Source: Acidiphilium sp. C61
GTDB lineage: Bacteria; Pseudomonadota; Alphaproteobacteria; Acetobacterales; Acetobacteraceae
Assembly: GCF_902712915.1 (NCBI RefSeq)
Contig: NZ_CACTIA010000005.1
Span: 1,240,001-1,304,000, forward strand
Length of the DNA stretch: 64,000 nt
Direction: 5' to 3'
Position numbers and translations under genes: made by a program. Shown here one piece after another: positions 24,080 to 34,936 of the stretch; positions within the stretch are counted from its first letter, which is position 1; each line of letters starts with the position of its first letter. A model generated the notes under the pieces. That model was not told the origin of the DNA. It searched no databases and saw only the letters and a program-made list of their open reading frames with translations.

Positions 24080-25737
24080 AGATCAAGCGCCTGTGCTGCG
24101 GCGCGCACCACATCGCGCAAGGCGCCCGGGGTAAAGGGCGAGACGAGGCCCGCCGCGGCAACGAGCCCGCCGAACGGGCGCGAGCCGCCAAGCGTGCAGA
24201 GCGTGGCGTAGGTATCGAAGGCAGCGCGCTCGTCGCGCTGTGCCGCGAGCCAGAATTGCAGCGCACAGCACTGCGCCAGAGTGTAATCGATATAATAGAA
24301 GGGCGAGCGATAGATGTGCATCTGCGCCTGCCAGCGACCACCTTTCGCCGGATAGTCAAGGTCGCCCCAGTCCCGCCAAGGCAAATAAAGCTGTTCGAGA
24401 CGACGCCAGAGCGCGTGGCGATCGGCCGGTGTGAGGTCGGGATCGGCATAGACCTCATGCTGGAAATGATCGACACACACGCCATAGGGCAGGAATTCGA
24501 GCGCGCCGATCAGATGCATCCGCCGGTAGCGTTCGGTTGCAGCGCCGAACATCGGCTCGATATGCGGATGGGCAAGGAATTCCAGGCTCATCGAATGGAT
24601 TTCTGCCGCCTCCATCGTCGGCCAGAAATAATCCGAAAGCGGCAGGTGCCGGCTCATGTAGTTCTGGAAGGCGTGACCCATCTCATGCGTGAATACATCG
24701 ACATCGTGATGCGTGCCGTTGAAATTCGCGAAGATGAACGGCATGCCCACGCTCGGGAAGCTGGTGCAGAAACCGCCGCCTGCCTTGGCGGGCCGGTTGT
24801 CGAGATCCATGAAGCCGCCATTGCGCATCGCGTCGTAGAAGTTGGCAAGGCGTGGGTCCATCGCCGCGAACATCTCCGCCGCGGCACCTTCCAGCACCGC
24901 ACGCCCGCCGACCGGCTTCGGGTTGCCCTCCGGGTCGATCATCGGTTCGTCCCACGCCATCAGGCGGTCGAGCCCGTTTTCCACCTTGCGGCGCTCCATC
25001 AACCGGGCAACGAGTGGCACGACATGGCGGCGGACCTCCTCGCGATAGGTCGCGACCTCGGCGGGTCCGTAATCGAGCCGCCCCATCCGCCGATAGGCGA
25101 GCGAAATGAAATTCTCATCCCCGAGGGTGCGGGCAATGCCGTGGCGCAGCTTCACCAGCTTGTCATAGAGCCCGTCCAGCGTGTCGCCATGCTGGGCAAA
25201 GAACGCCCAGCGCGCAGCGGCGGCGTCGTGGCGAACCGAACGATCCGGGCTTTCGGCATAAGGACCGAGGCCCGAGAGATTGAGCGTTTGCCCATCGAAT
25301 TCGATCCACGCGCTGGCAAGCAACGCGGTATATTCGGCCGCGAGACGGGACTCGACTTCCAGATCCGCGGCAATTTCAGGCCGGAAGGTCGTAATGTCAT
25401 TGCGCCACATCGCCAGCGCGTGGGGGCCGAACCGGGCTTCGAGCGCAGCCGTGTCGAGCCCCAGCAATCGGGTCTTGAACGCGGTTTCATGATTGGCGAC
25501 CACCGGGTCGAGCGCGTCGGCATATTCCCGTGCCGCATTGCGGCCGGGATCGGCAGTATCCTGCGAGAACCGCAGATGGACGAGGCTCGACCACGTACCA
25601 TAATCCCGACGAAGTGCTTCCCATCCGTCGATCGCGGGGCCGATCGCCCCGGCGTCAAGATGCGCATGCAGCGTGCCATAGCCAGCCGCAAGCCCGGATT
25701 CAGAGGGGGTTTCAGCGGTGATCTGGTCGAATTGCAT
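24076..25737 (-). CDS. pepF: M3-family oligoendopeptidase (PepF-like)
   Basis: 553 aa from the ATG at 25737; a GTG two codons upstream overlaps the GGGAG ribosome binding site, so the ATG is preferred. The zinc motif is HEMGH (about 351-355), with the third ligand in AAEIHSMSLE about 25 residues later. The N-terminal half is the helical oligoendopeptidase domain. The enzyme cleaves short peptides in the cytoplasm. A terminator separates it from the ribosomal alpha operon upstream. Its TAG stop belongs to palindromic element copy c. Confidence 0.93.
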   Translation of the reverse strand: MQFDQITAETPSESGLAAGYGTLHAHLDAGAIGPAIDGWEALRRDYGTWSSLVHLRFSQDTADPGRNAAREYADALDPVVANHETAFKTRLLGLDTAALEARFGPHALAMWRNDITTFRPEIAADLEVESRLAAEYTALLASAWIEFDGQTLNLSGLGPYAESPDRSVRHDAAAARWAFFAQHGDTLDGLYDKLVKLRHGIARTLGDENFISLAYRRMGRLDYGPAEVATYREEVRRHVVPLVARLMERRKVENGLDRLMAWDEPMIDPEGNPKPVGGRAVLEGAAAEMFAAMDPRLANFYDAMRNGGFMDLDNRPAKAGGGFCTSFPSVGMPFIFANFNGTHHDVDVFTHEMGHAFQNYMSRHLPLSDYFWPTMEAAEIHSMSLEFLAHPHIEPMFGAATERYRRMHLIGALEFLPYGVCVDHFQHEVYADPDLTPADRHALWRRLEQLYLPWRDWGDLDYPAKGGRWQAQMHIYRSPFYYIDYTLAQCCALQFWLAAQRDERAAFDTYATLCTLGGSRPFGGLVAAAGLVSPFTPGALRDVVRAAAQALDL

Positions 25738-25821
25738 CGTCACTCCCTGGAGTACTCACCGATCCGTCACGGTCGGATGATGCTCAAGCATGGCATGCTG
25801 TTGTGGTGTGCCGACAGAACG

Positions 25822-25847
25822 AAAAAAGGCGCGGCAGATGCCGCGCC
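25822..25847 (-). terminator. Rho-independent terminator of the alpha operon
   Basis: In the minus strand an 8-bp perfect stem (GGCGCGGC with GCCGCGCC, 4-nt loop) is followed directly by six T. It lies 29 bp after the rplQ stop and ends the 28-kb ribosomal/RNA polymerase block. Confidence 0.92.
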
Positions 25848-25876
25848 CTTCATTCAATCAAACGCGGCGGAAGCGT

Positions 25877-26317
25877 TCAGGCAGCAGCCGCTTCGTCGGA
25901 CTCGGTCTCATCGGTGGCGAGCTCCGGCTTCGGGCCGCTATCCTGCCCCTTCGCGGCCGGATCGCGATCGACAAGCTCGATGACAGCCATATCGGCGGCA
26001 TCGCCATACCGCATGCCGGCCTTCAGAACGCGAGTATAGCCGCCCTGGCGTTCCTTGTATCGATCGGCAAGCGCCGCAAAGAGCTTGGAGACGATGACAT
26101 CGTCTCTCAGCATCGCATGCGCCTGACGGCGGGCGTGCAACCCGCCGCGCTTGCCAAGGGTGATCAGCTTCTCGGCAACCGGCCGGAGCTCCTTCGCCTT
26201 CGGCAGCGTGGTGGTGATCTGCTCGTGCTTGAGCAGGGCGACCGCCATGTTGCGGAACATGGCCGCGCGGTGGGACGCGGTGACGCCAAGTTTACGTCCT
26301 GCAAGGCCGTGACGCAT
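25877..26317 (-). CDS. rplQ: 50S ribosomal protein L17
   Basis: 146 aa. The core begins [20 protein letters not shown] and includes [19 protein letters not shown]. It has an acidic, Ala-rich C-terminal tail (about 120-146) beyond the 118-120 residue core, as in other alphaproteobacteria. L17 lies near the exit tunnel of the large subunit. Last gene of the alpha operon, 50 bp after rpoA. Confidence 0.98.
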   Translation of the reverse strand: MRHGLAGRKLGVTASHRAAMFRNMAVALLKHEQITTTLPKAKELRPVAEKLITLGKRGGLHARRQAHAMLRDDVIVSKLFAALADRYKERQGGYTRVLKAGMRYGDAADMAVIELVDRDPAAKGQDSGPKPELATDETESDEAAAA

Positions 26318-26367
26318 GGGAGTAACTCCGGATCAGTAAAGACGAAAAGCGATGGGTTGAAAGGCGA

Positions 26368-27405
26368 TCAGAACGGATTGTCGGAGCGTTTGACCAGCTC
26401 CTCGATATTTTCAGGCGGCCAGTCCGGCACAACCATGCCAAGGCCAAGGCCCATGGCAGACAGGACTTCCTTGATTTCGTTCAGCGATTTGCGACCGAAA
26501 TTCGGCGTGCGCAGCATTTCCTGCTCCGACTTCTGAACGAGATCGCCGATATAGACGATATTGTCGTTCTTCAGGCAGTTCGCCGAGCGGACGGAAAGCT
26601 CCAGCTCGTCCACCTTGCGCAGCAGATTCGGGTTGAACGGCAACTCCGGGCGCGGCTCCTCGGCGCGGAGGCGCTGCGGCTCCTCGAAATTGATGAACAT
26701 GCCGAGCTGGTCCTGCAGAATGCGGGCGGCAAGCGCCACCGAATCTTCAGGAGTGACGGCGCCGTTGGTCTCGATGTTCAGGATCAGACGGTCATAGTCG
26801 GTGACCTGACCGACACGAGTCGGCTCCACGCGATACGACACGCGGCGCACCGGCGAATAGATCGAATCGACGGGGATGAGCCCGATCGGCGCATCCTCGG
26901 GGCGATTCGCCGCGGCCGGAACATAGCCACGGCCGGAATCGACCGTCAGTTCCATGCCGAGCGTCGCACCGTCGTCCAGCGTGCAGATCACGAGCTCGGG
27001 GTTCATCACCTCGATATCGTGACCGGTCTGAATCATCCCGGCAGTCACCTCGCAGGGACCGGTCGCCGACACGGTCATCCGCTTCGGGCCATCGCCATGC
27101 ATGCGCACCGCGATCTGCTTGATATTGAGGACGATGTCGGTGACGTCCTCACGGACGCCGGCGATCGACGAGAATTCGTGCAGCACGCCATCGATCCGCA
27201 CCGATGTCACGGCTGCGCCATGCAGCGAGGACAGCAGGACACGGCGCAGGGCGTTGCCGAGAGTAAGGCCGAAACCGCGCTCCAGCGGCTCGGCGATGAT
27301 CGTCGCCACGCGCATGTCATCAGCGCCGGGCTCGATATCCAGCTTCTCGGGCTTGCGCAGCGACTGCCAGTTCCGCTGCAATGCCAAATGCGTATCTCTC
27401 AACAT
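26368..27405 (-). CDS. rpoA: RNA polymerase alpha subunit
   Basis: 345 aa. The N-terminal dimerisation and assembly domain spans about 20-240 ([20 protein letters not shown]). A linker and the C-terminal DNA-binding domain follow (about 258-340, [15 protein letters not shown] and [15 protein letters not shown] [14 protein letters not shown]), which contacts UP elements and activators. The ATG at 27405 has GGAGGG just upstream. It lies between rpsK and rplQ, the classic alpha operon order. Confidence 0.99.
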   Translation of the reverse strand: MLRDTHLALQRNWQSLRKPEKLDIEPGADDMRVATIIAEPLERGFGLTLGNALRRVLLSSLHGAAVTSVRIDGVLHEFSSIAGVREDVTDIVLNIKQIAVRMHGDGPKRMTVSATGPCEVTAGMIQTGHDIEVMNPELVICTLDDGATLGMELTVDSGRGYVPAAANRPEDAPIGLIPVDSIYSPVRRVSYRVEPTRVGQVTDYDRLILNIETNGAVTPEDSVALAARILQDQLGMFINFEEPQRLRAEEPRPELPFNPNLLRKVDELELSVRSANCLKNDNIVYIGDLVQKSEQEMLRTPNFGRKSLNEIKEVLSAMGLGLGMVVPDWPPENIEELVKRSDNPF

Positions 27406-27516
27406 CAGTCCCTCCGGTCAGGCGGGCGTGCCGCCCTCACCATCCAAAAACGTTCCGACCCCGGCGCGGCATCAGCCCTTCGGGGTGCGGCCGGGCCGCG
27501 TCAGCGGCCGGCGCCG

Positions 27517-27909
27517 TCAGACGCGGCGACGCTTGCGCGGACGGCAGCCGTTGTGCGGAATCGGCGTGAGGTCACGGATCGCGGTGATCGAGAAACCGAT
27601 CGTCTGCAGTGCGCGCAACGCGCTCTCACGACCAGCCCCCGGACCGCTAACCTCGATTTCCAGCGTCTCCATGCCGTGCTCGCGCGCCTTGCGCCCGGCA
27701 TCCTCGGCAGCCACCTGCGCCGCATACGGGGTCGACTTGCGGCTGCCCTTGAAACCCTGGCTGCCGGCCGACGACCACGAGATCGCGTTGCCCTGCGCGT
27801 CCGAAATGGTCACCATTGTGTTGTTAAAGCTCGCGAGAACATGCGCGACACCGGAGGAGATGTTCTTGCGTTCCTTGCGGCGGGGACGCGTGGAGGCTGC
27901 TTTGGCCAT
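27517..27909 (-). CDS. rpsK: 30S ribosomal protein S11
   Basis: 130 aa from the ATG at 27909 ([17 protein letters not shown]); an in-frame start 36 bp earlier is unlikely. Typical segments are [26 protein letters not shown], and the C-terminal [18 protein letters not shown]. It sits on the platform of the small subunit. It follows rpsM, and a 107-bp gap leads to rpoA. Confidence 0.99.
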   Translation of the reverse strand: MAKAASTRPRRKERKNISSGVAHVLASFNNTMVTISDAQGNAISWSSAGSQGFKGSRKSTPYAAQVAAEDAGRKAREHGMETLEIEVSGPGAGRESALRALQTIGFSITAIRDLTPIPHNGCRPRKRRRV

Positions 27910-27987
27910 GAATAATCCTGTCTCTGTCTCGATACGCCGACCCATGGTCGGCCGGCGTTGAAAGTCGGGTAGGCGCGAAGCCGCAGC

Positions 27988-28365
27988 TTAGCGGGTCGCC
28001 TTCTTCTTGCCGGCAATCGCCACGGCCTTGCCCTTACGGGTGCGGGCGTTGGTGTGGGTGCGCTGGCCACGAACTGGCAGACCCTTGCGATGCCGAAGCC
28101 CGCGATAGCACCCAAGATCGACGAGGCGCTTGATGTTCATGGCGACTTCACGGCGGAGATCACCCTCGACGCGATAATCCTTGTCGATCAGCTCGCGGAT
28201 CTTCATGATCTCGTCTTCGGAGAGCTGATTGACACGCTTCTCGTCGGCGATCTCGAGCGCCTGGCAGATTTCGCGCGCCTTGGCCGGCCCGATACCATAA
28301 ATATACCGCAGGCTGATCAGCACGCGCTTGTTCGAAGGGATGTTTACGCCGGCAATACGCGCCAC
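27988..28365 (-). CDS. rpsM: 30S ribosomal protein S13
   Basis: 125 aa from the GTG at 28365, with AAGGAGC upstream; the protein then begins [14 protein letters not shown] as expected. Other marks are [10 protein letters not shown] and the C-terminal [21 protein letters not shown]13 contacts the P-site tRNA and the central bridge to the large subunit. First gene of the alpha operon; a hairpin about 100 bp upstream separates it from adk. Confidence 0.99.
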   Translation of the reverse strand: MARIAGVNIPSNKRVLISLRYIYGIGPAKAREICQALEIADEKRVNQLSEDEIMKIRELIDKDYRVEGDLRREVAMNIKRLVDLGCYRGLRHRKGLPVRGQRTHTNARTRKGKAVAIAGKKKATR

Positions 28366-28465
28366 GGTCTGCTCCTTGGATCGCCGCCGGGTGCGGCCGG
28401 CGGCATTGAAGGTCATCGAATGGAGGCTCAGACCAGTTAAACCAGCCTTCGCACCTCAATAAAGT

Positions 28466-28490
28466 GCGGCGCCCCACCAGGGAGCGCCGC
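28466..28490 (-). terminator. Hairpin between adk and rpsM
   Basis: Minus-strand stem GCGGCGC pairing with GCGCCGC, extended inward by CCC/GGG, followed by ACTTTATT. It is well placed to end or attenuate the secY-adk transcript before the alpha operon. Confidence 0.65.
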
Positions 28491-28564
28491 AGATGTGGTT
28501 CTCTAATGCCCGGCCGGTTCCGAGTCAATCGAGATGGATCAATTTTTCGTGATCTGATCCATTA

Positions 28565-29239
28565 TCACACTGTCGCCGGACGGGCGACACCCGCCTCACG
28601 CAACGCCGCCTCGATCTGGCCGGTGACGTCGTCCATCGCCGCCATGCCATCGACGGAGTAGAGCCGCCCGCCAGCTTCGTAATAGGGCAGGATCGGCGCA
28701 GTCTGCGCGTTGTAGGCCGAGAGACGGTCTTTCACGACCTCCGCCTTGTCGTCCGGGCGGCGAACGAAATCGTGCCCGCCACATTTGTCGCAGACGCCAT
28801 CGGCCTTCGTGGGATGGAACCGGTCATGATACCCGGCGCCGCAAGTCCCGCAGGTGAAGCGCCCGGAGATACGCTCGACCAGCACGGCCTCATCCACCTT
28901 CAGCAGGATCACGGCATCGAGATCGAATTTCTGTTCCGCCAGCATCGCATCCAGCGCCTCGGCCTGGGGAACTGTGCGGGGAAAACCGTCGAGGATGAAG
29001 CCGTTACGGCAATCCGGCCGGGACAGCCGATTCCGCAGCATGCCGATGATGATGTCATCCGACACCAGTGCGCCGGCTTCCATCACCGCCTTCGCGGCAA
29101 GCCCGAGTTCGGTGCCGGCCTTCAGTTCGGCCCGCAGCATGTCGCCGGTGGCAATCTGGGCAACGCCGTAGCGCTCCTCTAGAATTTTCGCCTGCGTGCC
29201 TTTGCCGGCTCCCGGAGGCCCCAAAAGAATAATGTTCAT
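28565..29239 (-). CDS. adk: Adenylate kinase, zinc-finger LID type
   Basis: 224 aa. The P-loop is GPPGAGKGT (7-15); the AMP-binding region includes ATGDMLRAE and the conserved DGFPRT (84-89). The long LID domain carries four cysteines, C130, C133, C150 and C153, in a zinc-ribbon arrangement, unlike the E. coli enzyme. It interconverts ATP, ADP and AMP. The ATG overlaps the secY stop by 4 bp, so it is coupled to secY in the spc operon. Confidence 0.98.
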   Translation of the reverse strand: MNIILLGPPGAGKGTQAKILEERYGVAQIATGDMLRAELKAGTELGLAAKAVMEAGALVSDDIIIGMLRNRLSRPDCRNGFILDGFPRTVPQAEALDAMLAEQKFDLDAVILLKVDEAVLVERISGRFTCGTCGAGYHDRFHPTKADGVCDKCGGHDFVRRPDDKAEVVKDRLSAYNAQTAPILPYYEAGGRLYSVDGMAAMDDVTGQIEAALREAGVARPATV

Positions 29240-30585
29240 CGACCGCGTGTCCTCCCTCGACCCTTGCGAATCAGGCCTTCATATTGATGGGCAAGTAGAT
29301 GAGACTGAATTTGCGCTACCGTGTCCATCGTGACCGAAACGACGATCAAAAGCGAGGTGCCGCCGAAATAATATCCCGCTGCCAGATCGAATTGTCCGAT
29401 CAGGAATTGAGGTATGAGACAGACGATGACGAGGTAGGCGGCGCCGATTGTGGTGAGCCTGGTCAACACCGAGTCGAAATATTTAGCCGTGTTTGCCCCG
29501 GGACGGATGCCGGGAACAAAACCGCCGTATTTCTTGAGATTATCCGCGGTTTCCTCAGGATTGAACACAACGGCCGTGTAAAAATAGGAAAAGAAGATGA
29601 TCAAACCGGCATACAGCAACATGTAGCCCGGCTGTCCGTTCGACAACTCGCGGGCGAGGAACTGCAGCCAGCCAGGGCCGGTGCCGTGGCTGAACCCGAT
29701 CACGGTGGCCGGGATGAGCAACAGTGAACTGGCGAAAATCGGAGGAATAACGCCCGACGTGTTCACTTTCATCGGAAGGTGAGATGAATCGCCACCGAAC
29801 ATGCGGTTCCCCACCTGGCGCTTCGGATACTGGATCACGACCTTGCGCTGCGCGCGTTCCATGAACACCACAAAGGCGACGACCGCGAGCGAGAGAACAA
29901 AAAAGCCAATTACAAACCCGGTCGAGAGCCCACCAGAAGCACCGAGCTGAAGCACGCTCGCGATTGCTCCCGGAAACGCTGCAACGATACCGGCGAAAAT
30001 GATCAGGCTCGACCCGTTACCGATACCCCGCGAGGTAATCTGCTCACCGAGCCACATCAGGAACACGGTGCCGCCCGTCAAGGTGATCACGGTGGTGACA
30101 ATGAAGAAGAGCCCTGGATCCATGACGGCAGGGCCAACAGTCGAGGTGATGCTCTCAAGCCCGATGGCGATGCCGTAAGACTGGGCGAGAGCAATCACGA
30201 CCGTGAGGTAGCGTGTATACTGGTTGATCTTCTGCTGCCCCGTCTGACCTTCCTTCTTGAGCGTCTCAAGTTGCGGAACGGCCGCCTGGAGCAGCTGCAT
30301 GATGATCGACGCGGAGATGTAGGGCATGATGTTCAGCGCGAACACCGTCATGCGACCAAGAGCGCCGCCGCTGAACATGTTGAACATGCCGAGAATGCCG
30401 CCGCCATTCTGCGCCAGCATATGCTCCATCACCGTCGGGTCCACCCCGGGAATCGGGATATAAGTGCCGAGGCGGAAAACGATCAGCGCACCGAGGGTGA
30501 ACCAGATCCGCTTCTTGAGATCGGTCGCCTTCGACAGGGTTTCGAGGTTGAAGCTCGAAGCGAGTTGCTCAGCGGCGGACGCCAT
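29236..30585 (-). CDS. secY: Preprotein translocase subunit SecY
   Basis: 449 aa with ten membrane helices, the usual number. Recognisable parts are [14 protein letters not shown] near helix 1, the plug-region [14 protein letters not shown], the cytoplasmic loop [19 protein letters not shown], and FKKYGG-type C-terminal loop [14 protein letters not shown]. SecY forms the protein-conducting channel of the inner membrane with SecE and SecG, which are not in this window. It follows rplO after a 137-bp gap holding a long stem-loop. Confidence 0.99.
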   Translation of the reverse strand: MASAAEQLASSFNLETLSKATDLKKRIWFTLGALIVFRLGTYIPIPGVDPTVMEHMLAQNGGGILGMFNMFSGGALGRMTVFALNIMPYISASIIMQLLQAAVPQLETLKKEGQTGQQKINQYTRYLTVVIALAQSYGIAIGLESITSTVGPAVMDPGLFFIVTTVITLTGGTVFLMWLGEQITSRGIGNGSSLIIFAGIVAAFPGAIASVLQLGASGGLSTGFVIGFFVLSLAVVAFVVFMERAQRKVVIQYPKRQVGNRMFGGDSSHLPMKVNTSGVIPPIFASSLLLIPATVIGFSHGTGPGWLQFLARELSNGQPGYMLLYAGLIIFFSYFYTAVVFNPEETADNLKKYGGFVPGIRPGANTAKYFDSVLTRLTTIGAAYLVIVCLIPQFLIGQFDLAAGYYFGGTSLLIVVSVTMDTVAQIQSHLLAHQYEGLIRKGRGRTRGR

Positions 30586-30630
30586 GAATATCCCTCATCC
30601 AACGGCAGCGTGCCGTATCTCCGGAAACCG

Positions 30631-30677
30631 GAACGGCGCCGCGGGTCTGTGAAAACTCACGACCTGCAGCGCCGTTC
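30631..30677 (-). promoter_or_regulatory. Long stem-loop in the secY leader
   Basis: Nine-base arms GAACGGCGC and GCGCCGTTC enclose a second, imperfect stem (GGTC with GACC, then TGA with TCA) and a T-rich loop. It lies between the rplO stop and secY start. No T-tract follows, so it is more likely an mRNA structure controlling secY-adk level or stability than a terminator. Confidence 0.6.
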
Positions 30678-30722
30678 GTCAGGCTTTATTGTGCCGCAAC
30701 CTTGGTGGTCACGGCAAGTGGG

Positions 30723-31208
30723 TCAGGCAGAAGCCGCCTCAGCGCGGACGACCGTCGTCGTCACGCTGCCGCCAGCCTGTTCGATGGCAGCGATGGCAGT
30801 GGCCGATGCGCCAGACACCTCGATCTCAACCTTCTGCGAGATCTCGCCGCGGCCAAGCAGCCGCACGCCGGCAAGCTTCGAACCGGCATAGACACCGGCG
30901 GCGCGCAGGGTCGCCTCGGTGATCTTCTGCCCCGCATCGATCTTGCCCGCCTCGATCAGCGCGGCAAGTGTGCCGATGTTCAGGGGGGCATAGTCCTTGC
31001 GGTTCACATTGCTGAAGCCGCGCTTCGGTAGACGCCGGTAGATCGGGAGCTGACCGCCCTCGAACCCGTTCAGCGATACGCCCTCACGCGCCTTCTGGCC
31101 TTTGACGCCCTTTCCGGACGTCTTGCCCTTGCCCGATCCGATGCCGCGCCCAAGCCGCTTCGACTTCGGGCGCGCACCGGGATTATCGCGCAGTTCGTTC
31201 AGTTTCAT
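30723..31208 (-). CDS. rplO: 50S ribosomal protein L15
   Basis: 161 aa. The N-terminal extended arm has [29 protein letters not shown], followed by [18 protein letters not shown] and a globular C-terminal domain. The Ala-rich C-terminus is about 15 residues longer than in E. coli. L15 binds 23S rRNA late in assembly. Its ATG overlaps the rpmD stop by one base (TAATG). Confidence 0.98.
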   Translation of the reverse strand: MKLNELRDNPGARPKSKRLGRGIGSGKGKTSGKGVKGQKAREGVSLNGFEGGQLPIYRRLPKRGFSNVNRKDYAPLNIGTLAALIEAGKIDAGQKITEATLRAAGVYAGSKLAGVRLLGRGEISQKVEIEVSGASATAIAAIEQAGGSVTTTVVRAEAASA

Positions 31209-31402
31209 TACGACAGCTCCTCGACCTTCAGGAGATGCTTGACCTTGCGGATGCGGCCGAGCGTTTCCGGGGTGGCGGCGAGTTCACGGCTCGCATTCAT
31301 CCGGCGCAGACCGAGACCGACAAGAGTCTCCTTCTGGCCCGGCTTGCGGCCAATCGGCGACCCGACCTGGGTGACGCGCACCCGCTTCACCTGATCAGAC
31401 AT
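31208..31402 (-). CDS. rpmD: 50S ribosomal protein L30
   Basis: 64 aa, the expected small size, from the ATG at 31402 ([20 protein letters not shown]). The family motif [10 protein letters not shown] is followed by [19 protein letters not shown]. Its start overlaps the end of rpsE by 8 bp and its stop overlaps the rplO start by one base, so the three genes are tightly coupled. Confidence 0.98.
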   Translation of the reverse strand: MSDQVKRVRVTQVGSPIGRKPGQKETLVGLGLRRMNASRELAATPETLGRIRKVKHLLKVEELS

Positions 31403-31964
31403 CGGCCTGGACCTCCTTCTCGCGCTTCGGGCCGAACAGGTCAGCGACCTTCTTGCCACGACGAGAGGCAACACTGCGCGGACTGGCGCATTGCGAGAGC
31501 GCCGCAACCGTTGCCTTCACCATGTTGTGCGGATTGCGGCTGCCGAGCGACTTCGCCACGACGTCGCCGATGCCGAGCGTCTCGAAAACGGCGCGCATCG
31601 GACCGCCAGCGATGATACCGGTGCCCGGAGGCGCTGCGCGCAGCACGACATGCCCGGCGCCGAAACGGCCCTCGATGTCATGATGCAGCGTGCGGCCTTC
31701 CTTCATCGGAACGCGGATCATGCCGCGCTTTGCCCGCTCGGTCGCCTTGCGGATGGCTTCCGGAACTTCCTTCGCCTTGCCAGCGCCGAAGCCAACCCGG
31801 CCCTTCTGGTCGCCAACCACCACAAGGGCGGCAAAAGCAAAACGACGGCCACCCTTCACCACTTTCGCGACGCGGTTGATGGTGACGAGCTTGTCGATCA
31901 GCTCGTCGCCATCGCGATCCCGCTCGCGCTCGCGGCCCCGGCCTTCTCTCGGTTCGCGTGCCAT
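31395..31964 (-). CDS. rpsE: 30S ribosomal protein S5
   Basis: 189 aa. A charged, Arg/Glu-rich N-terminal extension (about 1-18, [15 protein letters not shown]) precedes the double-stranded RNA-binding S5 domain ([21 protein letters not shown]) and the S5 C-terminal domain ([28 protein letters not shown]). The C-terminus is longer than in E. coli. S5 supports translational accuracy near the mRNA entry site. Confidence 0.98.
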   Translation of the reverse strand: MAREPREGRGRERERDRDGDELIDKLVTINRVAKVVKGGRRFAFAALVVVGDQKGRVGFGAGKAKEVPEAIRKATERAKRGMIRVPMKEGRTLHHDIEGRFGAGHVVLRAAPPGTGIIAGGPMRAVFETLGIGDVVAKSLGSRNPHNMVKATVAALSQCASPRSVASRRGKKVADLFGPKREKEVQADV

Positions 31965-31974
31965 GCCCTGCTCC

Positions 31975-32337
31975 TCAGAAATCCAGACCGCTCTCGCGAG
32001 CGGCTTCGGCCAGGGCCTTCACCCGGCCATGATACATGTAGGCGCCACGGTCGAACACGACCTGGGTGACACCGGCCTCTTTCGCCCGCTCGGCCACAAG
32101 CTTGCCCACCGCAGCGGCGGCCTGCTTGTCGGCCCCGGTCTTCAGCGCCGCGCGCAGGCCGGCATCCAGCGACGACGCGGCAGCGAGCGTGCGCCCCGCG
32201 GTATCGTCGATCACCTGGGCATAGATGTGCTTGCCCGACCGGAACACCGAAAGGCGGGGACGGCCATGTGCCTTGAGGCGGATCTGGTAGCGGAGGCGCT
32301 GGCGGCGCCGCGCCTCGTTTTCGTGTACAGCGCTCAT
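31975..32337 (-). CDS. rplR: 50S ribosomal protein L18
   Basis: 120 aa from the ATG at 32337. It has an N-terminal basic arm, then [20 protein letters not shown] and the C-terminal [21 protein letters not shown]18 binds 5S rRNA together with L5. The start shares one base with the rplF stop (TAATG). Confidence 0.98.
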   Translation of the reverse strand: MSAVHENEARRRQRLRYQIRLKAHGRPRLSVFRSGKHIYAQVIDDTAGRTLAAASSLDAGLRAALKTGADKQAAAAVGKLVAERAKEAGVTQVVFDRGAYMYHGRVKALAEAARESGLDF

Positions 32338-32870
32338 TACTTCTTCTTGCCTTCCTTGCGACGGATCGCCTCGCCCTCGAACTTCACACCCTTGCCCTTG
32401 TAGGGCTCGGGCGGACGGAAGGCGCGAAGCTCGGCGCAAACCTGCCCCACCAGCCGCTTGTCGATACCCTCAACCTTGATCGATGTCGGCTTTTCGCAGG
32501 TGATCTTGATGCCCTGCGGCACCGGATAGACCACATCGTGCGAGAAGCCCAAATTCATGACCAGGTTGCTGCCCTGGACCGAGGCGCGGAAACCGGTGCC
32601 GTTGATCTCGAGCGTCTTCGCATAACCCTGCGAGACGCCCTGGACCACATTGGCGACATTCGCGCGCGTCGTGCCCCACATCATGCGGGATGCGGCTTCC
32701 TTGTCGCGCGGGGTTACGGTGACCTTGCCATCCTCGAACACGGTCTCGACGCGCTCGGAAAGCGGCATCTTCAGCTCACCCAGCTTGCCCTTCGCGGTCA
32801 GGAAACCATCGACGATGGTGATCGACACACCCTGCGGAACAGCAACCGGATACTTACCAACTCGTGACAT
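32337..32870 (-). CDS. rplF: 50S ribosomal protein L6
   Basis: 177 aa with two tandem L6 folds. It begins [17 protein letters not shown] and has the C-terminal signature [22 protein letters not shown]6 lies near the factor-binding centre of the large subunit. Follows rpsH after 12 bp, in the standard spc order. Confidence 0.98.
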   Translation of the reverse strand: MSRVGKYPVAVPQGVSITIVDGFLTAKGKLGELKMPLSERVETVFEDGKVTVTPRDKEAASRMMWGTTRANVANVVQGVSQGYAKTLEINGTGFRASVQGSNLVMNLGFSHDVVYPVPQGIKITCEKPTSIKVEGIDKRLVGQVCAELRAFRPPEPYKGKGVKFEGEAIRRKEGKKK

Positions 32871-32882
32871 GATGCTGCCTCC

Positions 32883-33281
32883 TCAGAAGACGCGGCAGAG
32901 CACTTCACCGCCAACATTGGCAGTGCGCGCTTCGACGTCGCTCATGACCCCGCGCGGGGTCGACAGGATCGACACACCAAGGCCGGCATAAACCCGCGGC
33001 AACTCCTTGATCTTGGAGTAGACGCGACGACCGGGACGTGAGACGCGGGTGATTTCCTTGATCACCGGCTCACCCTCGTTATACTTCAACTCGATGCGGA
33101 GTTGAGCAACACCGGGGCGAAGCTCCTCCTTCGAGAAACCGCGAATGAAACCCTCGCGCTTCAGCACGTCAAGGACATTGGCCCGCAGGTTCGACGCGGG
33201 GGCCACGCAAACTGCGTGACGGGCGCGCTGCGCATTGCGGATGCGGGTGAGCATGTCACCCAGGGGATCGGACATCGACAT
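32883..33281 (-). CDS. rpsH: 30S ribosomal protein S8
   Basis: 132 aa. It begins [21 protein letters not shown] and ends with the conserved [20 protein letters not shown] segment, here finishing VLCRVF. S8 organises the central domain of 16S rRNA and in E. coli represses the spc operon by binding an rplE leader structure. Whether that happens here was not established. Confidence 0.98.
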   Translation of the reverse strand: MSMSDPLGDMLTRIRNAQRARHAVCVAPASNLRANVLDVLKREGFIRGFSKEELRPGVAQLRIELKYNEGEPVIKEITRVSRPGRRVYSKIKELPRVYAGLGVSILSTPRGVMSDVEARTANVGGEVLCRVF

Positions 33282-33293
33282 GTTATATCCCCC

Positions 33294-33599
33294 TTACCAG
33301 CTCGACTTGACCATGCCAGGAATCTGCCCGGCGCTCGCGAGATCGCGCAGAGCGATACGGCAGAGCTTGAACTTGCGATAGTTGCCGCGGGCGCGCCCGG
33401 TCAGCTCGCAGCGCAGCCGCACGCGGGTCTTGGCGCCATTGCGCGGAAGCTGCGCGAGCTTCAGGGTCGCGTCAAACCTGTCCTCCACCGGGAGGGTACG
33501 GTCCTTCACAATTGCCTTCAGCGCAGCGCGCTTCCCCGCATCACGCGCGGCCATCTTCTCGCGCCGCTTATTCCGATTGACCTGTGAGGTCTTCGCCAT
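33294..33599 (-). CDS. rpsN: 30S ribosomal protein S14 (zinc-free type)
   Basis: 101 aa, the long form without the CxxC zinc motifs: only two isolated cysteines (RLRCEL and FKLCRI) occur. The C-terminal block is [21 protein letters not shown]14 is a late-assembling head protein of the small subunit. The start has a 76-bp gap after rplE. Confidence 0.98.
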   Translation of the reverse strand: MAKTSQVNRNKRREKMAARDAGKRAALKAIVKDRTLPVEDRFDATLKLAQLPRNGAKTRVRLRCELTGRARGNYRKFKLCRIALRDLASAGQIPGMVKSSW

Positions 33600-33676
33600 C
33601 GTCTTCTATCCTCCGGAACCTGCCGGCACGTCCCGGCGGTTTTCCAATAAATCCGTTTACGCGCTCAAAATGCCGT

Positions 33677-34234
33677 TCAGTTCACGAACGGAATTTCAAA
33701 CCCCTTGAGAAGCGCCTTCGCCTCGGCATCGGTCTGCGCGGAGGTCACGAACACGATGTCCATGCCGCGCATCTCGTCAACCTTGTCATACTCGATCTCG
33801 GGGAACATGATCTGTTCCTTGAGACCCATGGCGAAGTTCCCGCGCCCATCGAAACCCTTGCCCGAGATGCCGCGGAAATCGCGGACGCGGGGGAGTGCGA
33901 TGGTCACCAGACGGTCGAGAAATTCATACATCCGCGCCCGGCGGAGCGTCACCTTGCAACCGATCGGCAGACCCTTGCGGATCTTGAAGCCGGCGATAGC
34001 CTTCTTCGCCACCGTCTTCACCGGCTTCTGGCCGGCGATGAGGGTGAGCTCGGCAACGGCCGCGTCGAGCTTCTTCTGGTCCGCGGCGGCTTCGCCAACG
34101 CCCATGTTGATCACGATCTTCTCAAGCTTCGGCACCTGCATCGGGTTCGTATAGCCGAACTCCTTCTGCAGAGCAGCGCGCACAACCGATTCGTAGTGCA
34201 GCTGGAGCCGGGTCTTGGCAATGGCCTCGCTCAT
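33677..34234 (-). CDS. rplE: 50S ribosomal protein L5
   Basis: 185 aa from the ATG at 34234 ([18 protein letters not shown]), which has GAGG upstream. An ATG 18 bp earlier would overlap rplX by 8 bp. Signatures are [30 protein letters not shown] and [18 protein letters not shown]5 binds 5S rRNA and contacts the P-site tRNA. Confidence 0.98.
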   Translation of the reverse strand: MSEAIAKTRLQLHYESVVRAALQKEFGYTNPMQVPKLEKIVINMGVGEAAADQKKLDAAVAELTLIAGQKPVKTVAKKAIAGFKIRKGLPIGCKVTLRRARMYEFLDRLVTIALPRVRDFRGISGKGFDGRGNFAMGLKEQIMFPEIEYDKVDEMRGMDIVFVTSAQTDAEAKALLKGFEIPFVN

Positions 34235-34244
34235 CGCTCTATCC

Positions 34245-34565
34245 TCAACCATCGATCACGGAATCGCTTTTGCGCGCGACCCGGACCTTGCGACCGTCCT
34301 CGAGAATCCGGAAGCCCACGCGGGTCGGCTTCTTCGTCTCCGGATCGATCAGTGCAATATTCGACAGATGGACCGGCATCTCCTTCTGGATGATGCCGCC
34401 CTGCTCACCCATCCCGCGAGCCTTGGTGTGCCGCTTCGCCACGGCCACACCAGAGACGACAGCCTTGTTCTCGGCGGGCAGAACGCGAAGGACTTCGCCC
34501 TCGCGACCCTTGCTTGCGCCAGAGATGACGACAACGCGGTCGCCCTTACGGATACGTGCGGCCAT
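34245..34565 (-). CDS. rplX: 50S ribosomal protein L24
   Basis: 106 aa. The KOW motif near the N-terminus reads [21 protein letters not shown], followed by [16 protein letters not shown]24 starts large-subunit assembly and lies near the tunnel exit. It starts 1 bp after rplN ends. Confidence 0.98.
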   Translation of the reverse strand: MAARIRKGDRVVVISGASKGREGEVLRVLPAENKAVVSGVAVAKRHTKARGMGEQGGIIQKEMPVHLSNIALIDPETKKPTRVGFRILEDGRKVRVARKSDSVIDG

Positions 34566-34566
34566 A

Positions 34567-34935
34567 TTACAGCACCTCCGGCGCCAGGCTGATGATCTTC
34601 ATGAACTTGCGTGCGCGCAGTTCGCGGGTGACCGGCCCAAAGATGCGGGTGCCGATCGGCTCCATCTGCTTATTGATCAGCACGGCCGCATTGCGGTCGA
34701 ACCGGATCACGCTGCCATCCGCACGGCGCACCGGATAAGCGGTGCGAACGACGACGGCCTGGTGCACGTCGCCCTTCTTCACCTTGCCGCGGGGAATCGC
34801 ATCCTTGATCGACACGACGATGACATCGCCGACCGACGCCGTGCGACGCTTCGAACCGCCCAGCACCTTGATGCACTGCACGCGGCGCGCACCGGAATTG
34901 TCGGCAACGTCGAGATTGGATTCGACAATGATCAT
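34567..34935 (-). CDS. rplN: 50S ribosomal protein L14
   Basis: 122 aa, highly conserved. Marks are [20 protein letters not shown] near the start, [20 protein letters not shown] and the C-terminal [19 protein letters not shown]. It contacts the small subunit and binds silencing factor RsfS in other bacteria. First gene of the spc operon. Confidence 0.99.
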   Translation of the reverse strand: MIIVESNLDVADNSGARRVQCIKVLGGSKRRTASVGDVIVVSIKDAIPRGKVKKGDVHQAVVVRTAYPVRRADGSVIRFDRNAAVLINKQMEPIGTRIFGPVTRELRARKFMKIISLAPEVL

Positions 34936-34936
34936 C

